Positions 44,781-56,640 of a stretch of DNA of 64,000 nucleotides are shown piece by piece; the stretch's first letter is position 1, and the number at the start of each line of letters is the position of its first letter. The stretch lies in the NCBI GenBank assembly GCA_013368445.1, contig JAACJO010000014.1:620001-684000 (forward strand), written 5' to 3'. The notes beneath the pieces were generated by a model. That model was given only the letters and a program-made list of their open reading frames with translations, searched no databases and was not told the DNA's origin. The translations under genes and the position numbers were made by a program. This DNA is from Leucocoprinus leucothites. Lineage: Eukaryota; Basidiomycota; Agaricomycetes; Agaricales; Agaricaceae.

Positions 44781-46200
44781 CTACTCTGGCTTTAGTTCCT
44801 TCTGCGGCGACTCGCCGGATTCTAATTCATCCATCTTGACACGTTCGTATGAACCTTTTGTGGACCCTCCCGCGGGTGGGGCTGATTCTTGGTGCTTAAT
44901 CCAGGTGTACCAGACTGAACCGAGGAGAATTATGGCGATCGATGATGCACGACCTCTGGATTAGGTGAAATGAAGCGCATATATTGAGTTGTTTATCAAG
45001 AAATCAGGGAGAAAAGGAGAACGTACGTTGTTATAATATCATGGAATAACCATATTCCGAGTAGCGAAGCTGCGACGCCACGCACAGCGGAGGAAATCAT
45101 GTGTGTGATAGGGGACGTCACTTTGATCGAGAGAAGACTCGCGATACTCATCAGGAAGCCAAATACACCCTGATAACAAAATATATGAGCTTCCTACCAA
45201 ATAAATAATATATTGCAAACTCACAGTAATCATGGAGCCCCAAACAAAAGTTGTCAGTGGGCTAATACCATCCTCAGGCCGGAGCAGTTCATCCAGTCCA
45301 AAGAGGAGTTTCAGGATAGCCGATCCTTCACCGACAAGTAGGACAATGGGTGCGAGGAGAATAGCACTAAGAACGTTGGTGTACCAGGATAGCAGTAGGG
45401 CACTGCCATTGACGACATTCAAGCTCTGTTTGATCACAACAGAGTGAAGGGCGGTGATCGCTGAGCTGGCAACACCAAAGAATATTCCTGTTGTAGAAAC
45501 GGCAGTACCGTCGAGGAAGACGCCAATGAAGAAGCCGACCGTAACGATGGAGCAAGCGAGGAGGATCAAGAGGGATGGTCGGGTATGGAGGAATATGCAT
45601 GAGGTTCCGACTGTGAAGGGTAGTAAAAGTCCGCGAGCGACTTGGTAAAAGGATGCATCAACGTATTTGAGGGTAAGATTGCTAAAGCTAAAATCAAGGG
45701 CAGATGCATCTGAATTTTTGCGGGACGTAAACAAGAAAACGAACGGCGTACCTCAGGCCAACGACGTTGAGAACGACCATCGCTACAAGACCTTTACACA
45801 CGGCAAAGTCAAACGTAAGGCGATCTGGGAGTAGACGCAGTAGGTCTGATGCAAGGAACAAGAAAACGGCTATTATGAGTTGCGTCCAGAGGAAGAACAG
45901 CGGCACGTCTGTTGCATTCAGTACCCATTTGTTGCTGCAGGTAATATTAGCGCGGGACTGCTAGCAAATGGTTTCGCCACTAACACAATGACCATCTAGA
46001 AGGTCACAGGAAGTTAGAACGCAGAATTCCTTCGCATTTGTAAAGATTTACGAACCGCAAGTGCTGCCACGAGATAGAAAACTACAACGCCCACCTAGGT
46101 AGAACAGAAATAACCCTGAATTAAATGGATATATGAGATGCTGATCGTGACATACCACCATGGCCTTTGAGGCCGGCTTTTGGGGGTTCTGCTGAGCCAT
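44781..46200 (-). CDS. GDP-fucose-transporter-like nucleotide-sugar transporter (SLC35C1-like, TPT family)
   Basis: A Golgi/ER antiporter of the drug/metabolite-transporter superfamily, expected to move a nucleotide sugar into the lumen. Seven exons (46200-46156, 46094-46056, 45995-45985, 45934-45752, 45687-45225, 45169-45027, 44955-44781) give 352 aa with about ten hydrophobic segments. The best family match from memory is the run VVGLSFSNLTLKYVDASFYQ followed by VARGLLLPFTV, seen in SLC35C1-like proteins, and NKWVLNATDVPLFFLWTQL. Exon 3 is only 11 nt. The C-terminal tail is polar and acidic. An in-frame ATG at 46386 exists but overlaps the divergent MRE11 gene, so the start at 46200 is preferred. 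GDP-fucose specificity is inferred. Confidence 0.82.
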
Positions 46201-46363
46201 ATTGGAAGCAAAGAGAACAAGAAATGAGAAAGGGGCGACCGAAAGCCCAAGAAGGATGACGGAAGAGAAAAGAGTGAAGAGTAGTAGTGTGGGAAAGCAC
46301 CGCCAATGATTGCAGTCAAGAAAAGGAAATAGACGCCCGCAGTCATTAACGCGTTCTAGCAGC
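46201..46363. promoter_or_regulatory. Short divergent promoter between the nucleotide-sugar transporter and MRE11
   Basis: Only 163 bp separate the two start codons on opposite strands, so both genes must share promoter sequence. The segment is purine-rich on the + strand (46210-46285). No TATA box was recognised. Confidence 0.4.
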
Positions 46364-49220
46364 ATGTCCGACGACGAGGCCAACACGCCTCAGCCAACTC
46401 CTACCATCCAACATGCTTGTATGTCCGCGGATACCAATGAAATTACACGACTAATATACGCGTAATAGCCCCGGATGATACTATCCGGATTCTCCTAGCC
46501 ACCGACAACCACATTGGCTACAATGAACGCGACCCAATACGCGGTCAGGACTCCATCAACACCTTTGAAGAAATTCTCCAGCTGGCCGTACAAAAAGATG
46601 TCCGTCTCACCAGTCCAAACGCCTCAACGCCAGCTCTGAACATCCACAGGTTGACTTTATCCTTCTTGCAGGCGACTTGTTCCACGAAAATAAACCCTCG
46701 AGAGAATGTCTCTATAGGGTCATGGCACTCTTGAGGGAGTACACTATGGGTGATAAACCGGTCCAGGTTGAGTTGCTCAGCGATCCTAATGAAGGCAAAG
46801 CAGATAGCTTTTCGTGAGTTTCTCAAACCCCTGGTTTCGGTTTTGATTCATATGGGTTCCAAGGTTTCCAGCTGTGAACTACGAAGATCCGAATTTCAAC
46901 GTCGGGATACCTGTCTTTTCAATACATGGCAACCACGATGATCCACAGGGTACAGGCGCAGATGGTGCCCTCTGCGCACTCGATGTTCTCTCCGTCTCTG
47001 GACTGCTCAATTACTTTGGAAAGATCGACCTCCCAGTATCCGATGCGAACGCACATAATACAGGAATCGCTGTTCGTCCACTTTTACTCCGAAAAGGCAA
47101 CACATATTTGGGGATGTATGGTATGGGAAACGTCAAGGATCAGAGGATGCATTTCGAGTTGAGGAGTAATCGCGTGAGGATGTACATGCCGAAGAATAAA
47201 GAGAGTTGGTTCAATCTCTTGCTCCTACATCAAAATCGGTGCGTCATAAGTGGCCTATTGATGGACTCTCTAGTTTGCTGACGTCGCACGGTAGTGTTAA
47301 GCATGGTCCACAGGAGTTTGTACCAGAAGGCATGTTCGATGACAGCATACGTCTTGTTGTATGGGGACATGAACACGATTGTCGTATCGTACCTGAACCC
47401 GTCGCCGGAAAGAACTACTACATCACTCAACCCGGTTCATCCGTTGCCACATCCCTCGCCGACGGCGAAGCCCTAGAAAAGTACGTCTTTACCCTTTCGT
47501 CCCCAAATAAACCCTCCAATAATAAGGCATCCCACGTGCTAGACACGTCGCCCTCCTCGAAATTGAAGGGAAAGAATTCCAACTCACTCCCATACCATTA
47601 CGCACCGTACGGCCTTTTGTCATTGAAGACATTCACCTCATCTCTGCTTCCGAAGAAGAGGGCTTTGACATCTCCGATGGCATTGAGATTTCCAAGTTCC
47701 TCAAATTGCGTGTCAATGCGCTGATTGAGAGAGCTCAGGAGCAGTGGGAAGAACGGAATATTCAAGCTTTAGCAGCTGGACAACCAGAGCTCAAGCCCAT
47801 GCTTCCTCTTATTCGACTCAAAGTACTCTTTCCCTTCCCTCTGCTACCCATAACCTAACATGAATTCATTCAGGTCGACGCCACAGGTGTAACCGAAACA
47901 TTCAACCCCATTCGCTTCGGTCAAGAATTCCAAGGACGCATCGCCAACCCACGCGACGTCCTCACATTCCACCGCAAAAAAACCGCGCCAGGCGCACGTT
48001 CAGGCAAAGTCGCCATCGACCAACCAGAACTCAGTATAGACGATCCAGAATTGAGTGTCCAAGAGAAACTAGCAAAAGTGCGTGTGCAGACGCTTGTGAA
48101 GGAGTATTTGGCTGCGCAGGAGTTGCAGTTGCTTGGAGAGAGTGGGATGAGTGATGCGATTAAGATGTTTGTCGAGAAGGATGATATACATGCTATTGAA
48201 CAGTGAGTTTCGGGCTGTCTTACTTTTTGAAGGGGTGTTGCTGATGAGTGGGATTTGTTTGTAGGCATGTGGAGAAGAGTTTGAACGCGTTGGTGAAAGG
48301 TGTGGCGAGGCAAGACGATGTGGACGAAGATGATCTTGAAGAATTGGTATGTACTTCCCTACTCTCATACCCACACACCCTCCTCACGGCATATATCGCA
48401 CGTAGCTAGCAAAAGCAAAAGAGCAACACGAACAACAATACCTTGAAGCTCAGGCAAAAGTCAAAAAATCCAAGGGCAAGGTACGTCTTCTCCATTTTTC
48501 TAATCTACCTTTGACTCATCATCTCAACATCCAGACAAAAGCAATACCAGAACCAGAACCACAATCCGACGACTCGATGCGCATGGATGTCGAGATAAAC
48601 GGTGGTGGTGATTCCGACTTTGACGAGTCAGACATCCCTGCACCAACAACGAAAAAAAGTCGCACGGCTACAACCACTCGAGGTGCAAAGGCCTCAACGG
48701 GTGCCGGAAGAGGGAGAAAAGCTCCTGCCGCAACGACAAAAACCACAGCAGCCAAGAAAGCTACTACTGGAAAAGGGAGGGGCAGGGGCAAGAAAGCCGT
48801 TGTTGAGGAAAGTGATGATGAAAGTGCTGAAGTTATTGAAGTGGACGTTAGTGAAGACGAGGATGATGAAGAGGAGGAAGTGGTGCCTGTGAAGACTACT
48901 AAGAGGACGAATAGGGCTGCTGTGCTGAGGTTCGTTGCATCTTCCGCTTTTCTCTACTCTCCTCTCATCGCTGACACTTTTGATACATGGCTATATAGTC
49001 AGCCAGCGGCGAAAAAAGCTCCGGCGAGGAAGAAAACGACCGCTGCAGGTGGTGGTGGAACGCAAAGTCAATTGAATTTCCAACCTGCGGCGAGAAGCTC
49101 GAGAGCGGCTGCTACGAAGGCGAGGGGAAGGATGGTAAGTCCCGGGCCGGTTTTTTTGGGGAGTACAGAACCTTGTGACTGATCAAGTGTATTCTTTAGG
49201 TTGATGATGATAGCGACTAG
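46364..49220 (+). CDS. MRE11: Double-strand-break repair nuclease MRE11
   Basis: This is the nuclease of the MRN/MRX complex with Rad50 and Nbs1, acting in end resection, meiosis and telomere upkeep. Twelve exons (46364-46418, 46469-46599, 46650-46813, 46864-47238, 47295-47480, 47543-47822, 47874-48202, 48265-48346, 48406-48480, 48535-48929, 48999-49134, 49200-49220) give 742 aa. Phosphodiesterase motifs are in order: [42 protein letters not shown] and VVWGHEHDC. The Mre11 capping domain follows. The C-terminal 200 residues are a basic, Gly/Arg/Lys-rich and acidic mixed tail ([18 protein letters not shown]) typical of eukaryotic Mre11, and the last exon adds only VDDDSD. The gene appears intact. 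Confidence 0.95.
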
Positions 49221-49465
49221 TTTCTTGGGGTTTCGTTTTTTTTGCTGGTTAATTTGAGAGCAGATTGAGATCCACACGGGGTGTAATAATTGTAGCGTCA
49301 GGACAGTGACTTGCTTCCACGAAGTTCAGCGGCCCTCCGGGGATATTTGGAGATCTTCGATCCAAGTTCATTGTTCACTCCAGTGCGGAAGCGCTCTGAA
49401 CGCTCAAGTTTGAGGAGAGTTGGATGGCAAGAAAGTTGCACTAATTACATCGCGGTTGAGCAATA

Positions 49466-50799
49466 TCAACAACCTAACCTCTTCCTCAGCACCCTTCCTC
49501 GGTCCATGATCGCATCAGCCTCCAAGTAGCATCCTTTCAACCATCTATTCGCCTCTCCTTCCTCCAGCTTCTCAGCGTCTTCCTTCCCATAAAAAGCCGT
49601 TCGGGCATGCAGTACCCTTCTATTATCAAATAAAACTGCGTCCCCCTCTCTGAGTGTATATTCATAAGTATTCGCTGGGTCGTTGAGTAGTTCCGAGAAT
49701 GCCTTCAAAGCAGGGTAAAATTCGGTTGGGGTGTCGAGAGGAAGGGGGGCTTGGAAAGGTGGGGAATAATTAATGTGTGCGATACGTCTATGAGAAGGAG
49801 ATGTGGATGTGGATGAAGCCAGAGGTGCAAGCTCTAATGTAGGGTGTTCGTAGTGCAAGTGGTGTCCGTCATTGATGTAGTGGAACGCGACCGGCGACTT
49901 CGTAAGGACATTGAAATAGTCTAATCGAGTTTTTCTGAGATTTTCGGCGACTGTGAGTGCGTCGACAAAGATGGATGTACCACCCGTCACGCGGTTTCGT
50001 AGGCAGTGGAGGATTTGATATCGTGGCGGATGTTGAAAGTATCTGTGAAACGCAGGTGTGAGCTGATGATTGGCGTACAGCAAATACTAGTTACACACAA
50101 TAGATCCATATGAAGCCCTAGCTCGAGATTTGTGTATGCAATGTTTTTGCTTTCTGTCTTCAGATTTACGACGTCCCACAGCAGTCCATAAAATGTCGGC
50201 CTGATCTCTCCAAACATCTCTGCTAGCTTCTTCAACTCGCACTCGTTGTTCCCAGTATTCTCATTTGGTACGCCAGTCACAAAGAGTAATCCAAATTTCC
50301 CCAATTGCGTGATTCCCTTCAGCAGGCCTGCTGGCGTCCCGATCTCCGCATAAGGGATAAACAGGTCCGATCGTCTAATCGACTTGTTGTCCCACCCTTC
50401 CTCAGTCAAGTCCTTATGAAACGAGTGTAATTTTCCTGTTTCCGAATGAACCTCCAGGAAATCACGAGAGAACGCGGATTTGTGGCCATCCGACCACTTG
50501 ATCTCGAGTTCTCCTTGATTGTTCAGTCTGATAGCGGAGGAGGATAGGGATGCGGGCTGAATATCATGAGGGATATCGGATGTGGGATGAAGTTTCTGTT
50601 TCGTTGAAGGATGTATACATGCAGATGACTGGCAGGAATCACGCAACCAAGTGTAAGGAAAAGTAGTATCATTGAGAGCGTGGACCGTGATGCCTGTCTG
50701 TGTCGGCGTGATGGATGACCAGCTACGTTTTGAGTAGATTAAGGTGTCAATACGCCCATGAGATCGATTAAGCGTAGCAGGGATTGTTCGAAAAAGCAT
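49466..50799 (-). CDS. Gamma-butyrobetaine/trimethyllysine-type 2-oxoglutarate dioxygenase (TauD family)
   Basis: Two exons (50799-50099, 50042-49466) give 425 aa. The N-terminus MLFRTIPATLNRSHGRID is rich in Arg without acids early on, suggesting mitochondrial import. The N-terminal zinc domain characteristic of BBOX1/TMLHE is present (YTWLRDSCQSSACIHPST). The TauD double-stranded beta-helix has the iron HxD in LGLHMDLLYFQHPPRYQ, split by the intron, and the distal His and Arg near DNRRVLHARTAF. These enzymes hydroxylate carnitine precursors; which of the two steps is catalysed cannot be decided by eye. TTG-initiated upstream codons are in frame, but the first ATG is 50799. It is convergent with MRE11 (245 bp apart). 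Confidence 0.87.
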
Positions 50800-51056
50800 G
50801 TTATCGGAGGGTTGAGGTGAAAATGACAAAATGGACTCAAAACCATGGTGTTATTTCAGAAAAGATTGCAGCCGGAAACCGGAGCGAGCACGCCTGATTA
50901 GATTAGATCAAAAGAACTCATTAACCAATTAATCACGAGCTTCGGGCCCTTCATCACATCACGTCGGTTGGCAATCACCGGCTAATATCTACTTGGGTTG
51001 ATGCGCCGCTTACGATTGCCAAGTTAACTTTGGATACTTACATCCGCCTCAGGAAC

Positions 51057-51906
51057 ATGAACATGGATACTCTTCCTTCGTGCTCTCCATCGCCCACGAA
51101 ACATGACAATGCTAGTGCCCCAATATCTGCTAATTCTGCTGCACCCAGACCCTCTTCCGCCCAAGAGGTTAATGAAGCCGTGCATGCTGAACCTGGATCT
51201 TTGAGGCTTGCTACTTTCGAGGAGACTCGAGCGCTGGTGAAGTCCCTTACACCCAATTGGGAGGCAGATATTTCATTCACAACAGAGGAGAAGAAAGCTC
51301 CGGCGCCCAATATCCAGAGTGTAAATGGGCAGAATGACGCCTCAATTGCGCGTGAACAGGTTCCTAACTCGACTTTGGAGTCTGTGCCTGCAGCTTGCAG
51401 TTGCGAGGTAAGTAGACGTTTCTTATGATATCGAAAGCTACTTAAGACAACCGATGCCACATAGATGTCGACTCAGATTCCATCTTGGTTGAAGGACGCT
51501 ATGTGTAATCTGAGAGACGGGTATCCCGACGATAAGTTTGAGATAGTTCCAAGGAAGAAGACCAGTGGCCCGCCTGGATGGCGAATGAAGTGTTCCGATT
51601 GCCCCGGGAAGGTGAAAAAGCATCTGATCATCCCGCTACGTAAGCTCTGACGTCGCCTTTGCTACAGCTGTATCATACCGGGCCTGGAGAGTCCCTGTCC
51701 AATTTCAAGATCCACCTCAGGAACAGGCAGCATCGCCGTCGTGTGAAGGAACGTGTCGATGCTGAGGCTACCGCCGTGGTACGAAAGTGCTTCTTGTCAT
51801 AATGGTTACTCTAAACTTGACCCATGTGTCTCTAATGCAGGCTCCCACCCCTGAGCTCGACGATAATTTCGCCATGCTGACCTTGTCAATTCGTGCAAGG
51901 CTTTGA
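51057..51906 (+). CDS. Hypothetical protein with a C2H2-type zinc-finger-like module
   Basis: Four exons (51057-51407, 51465-51611, 51668-51778, 51841-51906) give 224 aa. The N-terminal half is disordered (SPSPTKHDNASAPISANS). The C-terminal half is conserved-looking: IPSWLKDAMCNLRDGYPDDK, then MKCSDCPGKLYHTGPGES and NFKIHLRNRQHRRRVKERVD. The CxxC and the HxxxxxH spacing suggest a zinc finger of the U1-like C2H2 kind, hence RNA or DNA binding. I have seen similar fungal sequences but cannot name the family with confidence. The chosen ATG is the first in frame (a second Met follows two codons later). Confidence 0.65.
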
Positions 51907-52531
51907 AGTTCGGCTCTATAAGAGTCATGTTGTATCCAATCAGTTGGATATAGATACCCTTCCCGAAGCATCATTTTACCTCTGGACAAGACCCACTGAT
52001 TGTTTCGCCTATGCCTCAAATCAGCTGAACGTCCATTGTTACGTCGCCTCCGGTGTATCTTGTTCCACCTGAGTTCTGTCTGACTGACTATCTAACTCTG
52101 CCTCTGACCCCGTCTTGGGAAATACCCATTTGATATATCGCATTATCTGTATACTGTATGCCTTTGAAGTATTTAACATATGATCTTGGTATACAAGGTC
52201 GCAGGTTGCATACTCGCTCCAGAATCGCTTTCCCCGGTTCACTTATAAGACTGGTCTAACGAGCGGCAAATTCGTTAAATTGCAGACTGGACATCAAGTC
52301 ACCTTGGCTTTGGGCCTTTCGTCGTCCGTTGGAGGTAATGTGTATGACGAACCGTCTATTCAGTTGGAGGTTAGTACTGCCGAACCAACAGCAATCAAAA
52401 CTTTATTAAGTTTATCGCGAAAACAAGATATGTAGCTGTCGACATAAGGGGCTTAGATACCTGAAGGTTTGCCGACATGGGTGCAGCTATGGACTACATG
52501 ATTGTCAACGTCCGACGGCCTTACACAATCA
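51907..52531. other. Intergenic region between convergent genes
   Basis: About 625 bp between the zinc-finger gene (+) and the MaoC-type hydratase (-). Open frames are short and no motif is recognised. Confidence 0.5.
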
Positions 52532-53954
52532 TTAAAGCTTAGCTTGAGCCGACGACTTCCTGACGTATGCAATACCACCGCCGAGAGCAATCTATTCACC
52601 GTAGAGTCCGAATTAGCATCCTAACACGTCAAACAACATAAGAAACAACCCACCTTGCCGGTGTTCACATTCTTAGTAATGAATGTCACCTCCGTCGTTC
52701 CTTCAGGTCCTGGCCCAACCTCCCAAATTTGGGTCTCGAGCTTATCCCCAGGTTTCACTGGACTTGTAAACCTCACACCGAAGAACCTTAGACTCTTTGG
52801 GTCATTTCCACCAACAGCTTTAATCACTGCCCTTGCAGCGAATCCATACGTAGATAGCCCATGAAGAATGACACCACCGAACCCTGCACCCTGGCCAATG
52901 CGGGGATCAATGTGGAGAGGATTGTAGTCTCCACTCAGGCGGAAAACGATAGCCTGTTCGGGAGTGGTGGATTCGGTTACGGTGTAGTCAGGTTTCGTGG
53001 CACGATCCTTGGGGATGGGTTTTGCATTTGGAGGACCAGCGATGACTTTGGTGTACTTTTCGCCGGTGGCTTTGGCGCCGAGGTTGAAAGAGGAGCTCTG
53101 GGATATGTTTGCGTGAATATGCGGTGTATTGAGAGCAGGACGATACGGATGGAGATGGAGTACGCACGTATAGCTTAGCGTAGACTTCACCGTCTGGGCT
53201 GACGAGTTTGTTCTCAGCTGTAAGGACGATGCCGGTCTCTGTATCACCGGATAACTTGTCGTCAGCCTATCAGGCAGCTGAAGATAGACGATTAGAGACG
53301 CAACTGTTTTCGCTGATGCCCGTATACCGGGTCTTCCATGTCCAGCCAGGTCCAGAAGCTAAAGGAATGTCTTTGATAATTTGGATAGATTGCGTTGCGT
53401 GGACCTAGAAATTGGCAGAATGCAGGAGTTTGTCAACGATTCGGCTTTTAAAAGTACAAGAAGGGAAGGGGACGCACGACGCGTTTAGGATCCAAAGGAG
53501 GCATTCCCGGAATAGGTCTGCCCTTGACACGGTCAGCGAACAAGTTAACGTCTTGGCCGTCTCCTTTGAGCTGAAGGACAACAGGGTATGTTGGAATTGG
53601 AGCGAAGCCCGGATCTTTGTAAAAGGCTCCGATTCAGTCTGTAGAACATAAACGACAGCGGAAACGCAAGCGCACTGACTGAGTTCTGCAAATGGGTCAG
53701 AGTTGATTCATACAAGCCCCGAATGCGAGCGCACCGTAAATGAAATGGAATTCATCGTTCTTAGCACCAACACCAACAGCGTAGGTTAGCAAATCGCGCT
53801 GGTTCCATGCGACCTTTACATGATTTCACGAAAGATTCAAGGGAAAAGACAGAACAGGGGTCAAGCATAGCTCAAAGTAACAGAATACCATGACGTCACG
53901 CACTGGTTTGTCTGGAAGTTCAAAACCAACGACTTTCGAAAGATCGGCAGGCAT
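52532..53954 (-). CDS. Peroxisomal MaoC-type enoyl-CoA hydratase 2 (HSD17B4/FOX2 hydratase-like)
   Basis: It would hydrate trans-2-enoyl-CoA to (3R)-hydroxyacyl-CoA in beta-oxidation. Eight exons (53954-53889, 53813-53735, 53685-53680, 53626-53478, 53404-53300, 53254-53168, 53097-52654, 52591-52532) give 331 aa as two hot-dog domains. The hydratase-2 signature is GDYNPLHIDPRIGQGAGFGG, followed by VILHGLSTYGFAAR. The last exon encodes IALGGGIAYVRKSSAQAKL and stop, so the protein ends in AKL, a PTS1-type peroxisomal signal. Exon 3 is a 6-nt micro-exon flanked by introns of 49 and 53 nt. The junction 53300/53254 was placed on a 45-nt intron with a CTGAC branch site. The last exon was chosen because it restores a conserved C-terminus. 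Confidence 0.88.
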
Positions 53955-55870
53955 ATTGAACACAAGAGAAGAGTAGGATAGGATGAAGAGAAGAGAGCTA
54001 TGACCGAGGTCGTGAGGAGGAACGGTTCAAGTAATCACAGGCCTTGACCCGTTGGAATCGGTAATACCGGCTATACCCACGAGGAGTTGCCGGATGAGGT
54101 TTTGATCTTCCTTTGGTGTAATACATCAGTGTAAGAGCAAAGCAATGTCACGGGCTCACTCCCCAGGACGACAACACGGAAGTCTTGTATAGCGCATCTT
54201 GTACTTGAATTCTCCGTTATGGAGGAAATGACGGAGCGAGAAAAGGACAGTGCCTCGCATCCTCTGGTGTGGACACTAGATAGCGCGCACAGGAACCCCA
54301 CGCTGTGCACAGTAGGCTCAGAATTCGATCTCGAAGTTCGGGCATAGCTCTCACTGTGAAGCTGTAGTCGAACGAGTGGCACAGATCAAGATAGAAATAA
54401 CTACTGGCATAAGGTGCGTCGGCGCGAATATAACGGTATAAAGGTGTTACTCGCCTCAGTCTTTGTGCCGTGTGGGGTATGAAACTTGTGTGTGCGTCTC
54501 CACTATTCGTGTGTCTATCCCGTCGCTGGCTTTCGAGCCGCAAACAAGAAACAAGGAAATACCACACGTATGAAAGTCAGAAATGAAATAATAGTCCCTT
54601 GCATCCTGTAGGAGTCATTTCCGTGACATATAATTCTAATGCAGCTGTGCTTTGTGATCGAAGTACATGCCGTCTTGACTTGTTTCGGGTCTTCTTTTCA
54701 GGGTGAGTGAGCTCTTATTTAGTGGCGAAATTGCCAATAATACTAGTGGTGGCTTTCCGGTAATTTTTTTACATATGTTATTTAGATATTTAATCGATGA
54801 CGAAAGCCCCAATTTCTTGGCGCGTGTGTGTTGCACCTCCGTTCAATGACTTTTAGGATCCAACGAGCAGTGGGTAAACCTCCTACTGAAGCCAAACTGA
54901 GGCAAGAATGTAGTGGCTGAACGCGAGCAGTGGGAGCGTGACAGAACATGTGATCACATCACACTCGCTTGAGAGACGCGTCTAGCGCCTGATGTCTATT
55001 TTAGTCCCCACCACCATATGTGGCGTCGAAAGTCGAGTCTGCTCTCAAGAGAAAGCAAAAAGCCAACGGACCGCTTACGATGCAGATATTTCGCAAAACA
55101 TCGAACGATTACACATTCTTGCTTCCCGAATACACGTTCTTCCTCGGTTCTCATGGCATGCCAACCGCTTTAGTTGCTACACCTGCCGTTTCCAACTCAG
55201 CGACTTGTTGTTCGGGAAAACTAATGGTGGTCTTAGGGCTAAATTGCTCAGTCTATCCTGATGGAACTGCTGGATTTGGATGATTTTTCCTTGGTATGAG
55301 AGGGTGGGATGAGTCACTTAGCCTGATTTGTTTCATGCAAATTTTCATGGTGCTTCTATCTGTCGTGCTTCGTACCTCGTTTTTTTTCCACCCTGGATTT
55401 GTTGCAGATCTGCTGTGTCGCTATGTGGGGCCCTCATCCCGTCATCCTCTGGCTGCTTTTTTCTGGCTCTCCAGCAACATTCTTCGACACGTCAGTAGGC
55501 AATTACTAGGGAATCCTATCGCCTCTTGCAAAGAATTGCAATGGTCAGGAGGGATGAACAAAAATGCGAGTACATGTATTGCCGACTTGCTTTATTCCAA
55601 AATGAGTATTGATAAAGGACATCGGCTATTCAACAGTGCTTCTAAGGGCGGCAATCTATCATACAATCGCAACTCCGACTGGGACACATCGCAGTGGAAT
55701 TATGTCGCGCGGGATCTCCACCCTAAAATAATAAACACGCGGCCGCCCTTGTGACCCTCCCATTCAACAGCAATTTTTTTGATACAACATCATTACCTAC
55801 TTGAGGTTAGAGGATCGTCGCCACACATGATTCAAGCTGGAAATGGGAGGGGGGACTGTGGGATTTTTCG
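53955..55870. other. Gene-poor region, part 1
   Basis: About 1.9 kb upstream of the hydratase gene. Several frames of 60-150 codons occur on both strands (for example 55296-55754, +), but they overlap in conflicting frames and carry no motif I recognise. Confidence 0.45.
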
Positions 55871-55877
55871 CCACGGA

Positions 55878-56640
55878 CTGTGTATATAAACCTCTCTGGT
55901 TTGGGGGTAATTCTTCACTGCGCTTCCGCGTTCTCTCCTTCGAACTACCACTTCACTACTATGAGCACTGGGCCATCGTCAACGATGCGGCCCGCACTGC
56001 TGAAAAGTAGAGTGCCTCCTACGTGACACAACTTGTTCGATCCTCGGTGGTCGGCTCGAGTTCCTCATCTACACCGTAAGTTGTTTCTTTGCGTCGTCGT
56101 TGTCAACAATGACTGACAGACTATTTTTCCAGACGTTGTATATGATGCTACTTAAAATGTATGCATATGCGGCCGCTCGAGCCACTACTCTTGCCCGCAC
56201 GGAACTCGACAGTCGGTGGTCAAAGCCCGTCCTTGTCGATCGAAACGTAAGTCACTCCCATTCGCCCGTCGCCAAAACCGATGCTGACAACCTTCATTGA
56301 AGTTGTGCGATTTTTTAAAAATCGGGTCTTAATGACTTTGATAGCACAGGTGGAGATCCGCACGGTTTTATTTCTTCTATCTCTATTCCTTTTTTTTTTT
56401 ATCCCCAATGATCCCACACGGGACTTGGGCGTTCACTTTGGCACCACCGACGCCACCGAGCTATATGCACCCCCTTCAGCGACCCAACGTCTTAAACGAC
56501 TGACGGTTCGCCACTGTAGGGCTGGTCGGCGGCATCCGTGAGTACTTCCCCTCATAATGTTCTATCATTTGTTGACTTCATTGTCCAGGTCTCGAAGAGA
56601 CAAGGCCAACCAGCCCTCTCGGTATAAAGCTGCTGACACT
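55878..56640 (+). ncRNA. Possible ORF-less spliced transcription unit (TATA box plus canonical introns), or LTR-like sequence
   Basis: A clear TATA box (GTATATAAACC, 55880) is followed 60-100 bp on by a C/T-rich leader and an ATG opening only a short frame at about 55960. Downstream are intron-like segments with consensus ends: 56079-56133 (GTAAGT...TTCCAG), a GTAAGT at 56248, and 56538-56589 (GTGAGT...GTCCAG). No coding frame links the exons. Two readings are possible: a non-coding or decayed gene, or the promoter end of an LTR retrotransposon. I could not find a paired LTR or a primer-binding site. Confidence 0.3.

Noticed and set aside
46201..46386. An N-terminal extension of the nucleotide-sugar transporter to an ATG at 46386
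   Set aside because: It would overlap the MRE11 start on the other strand and adds unrelated residues; MAQQNPQKP at 46200 is a normal start.
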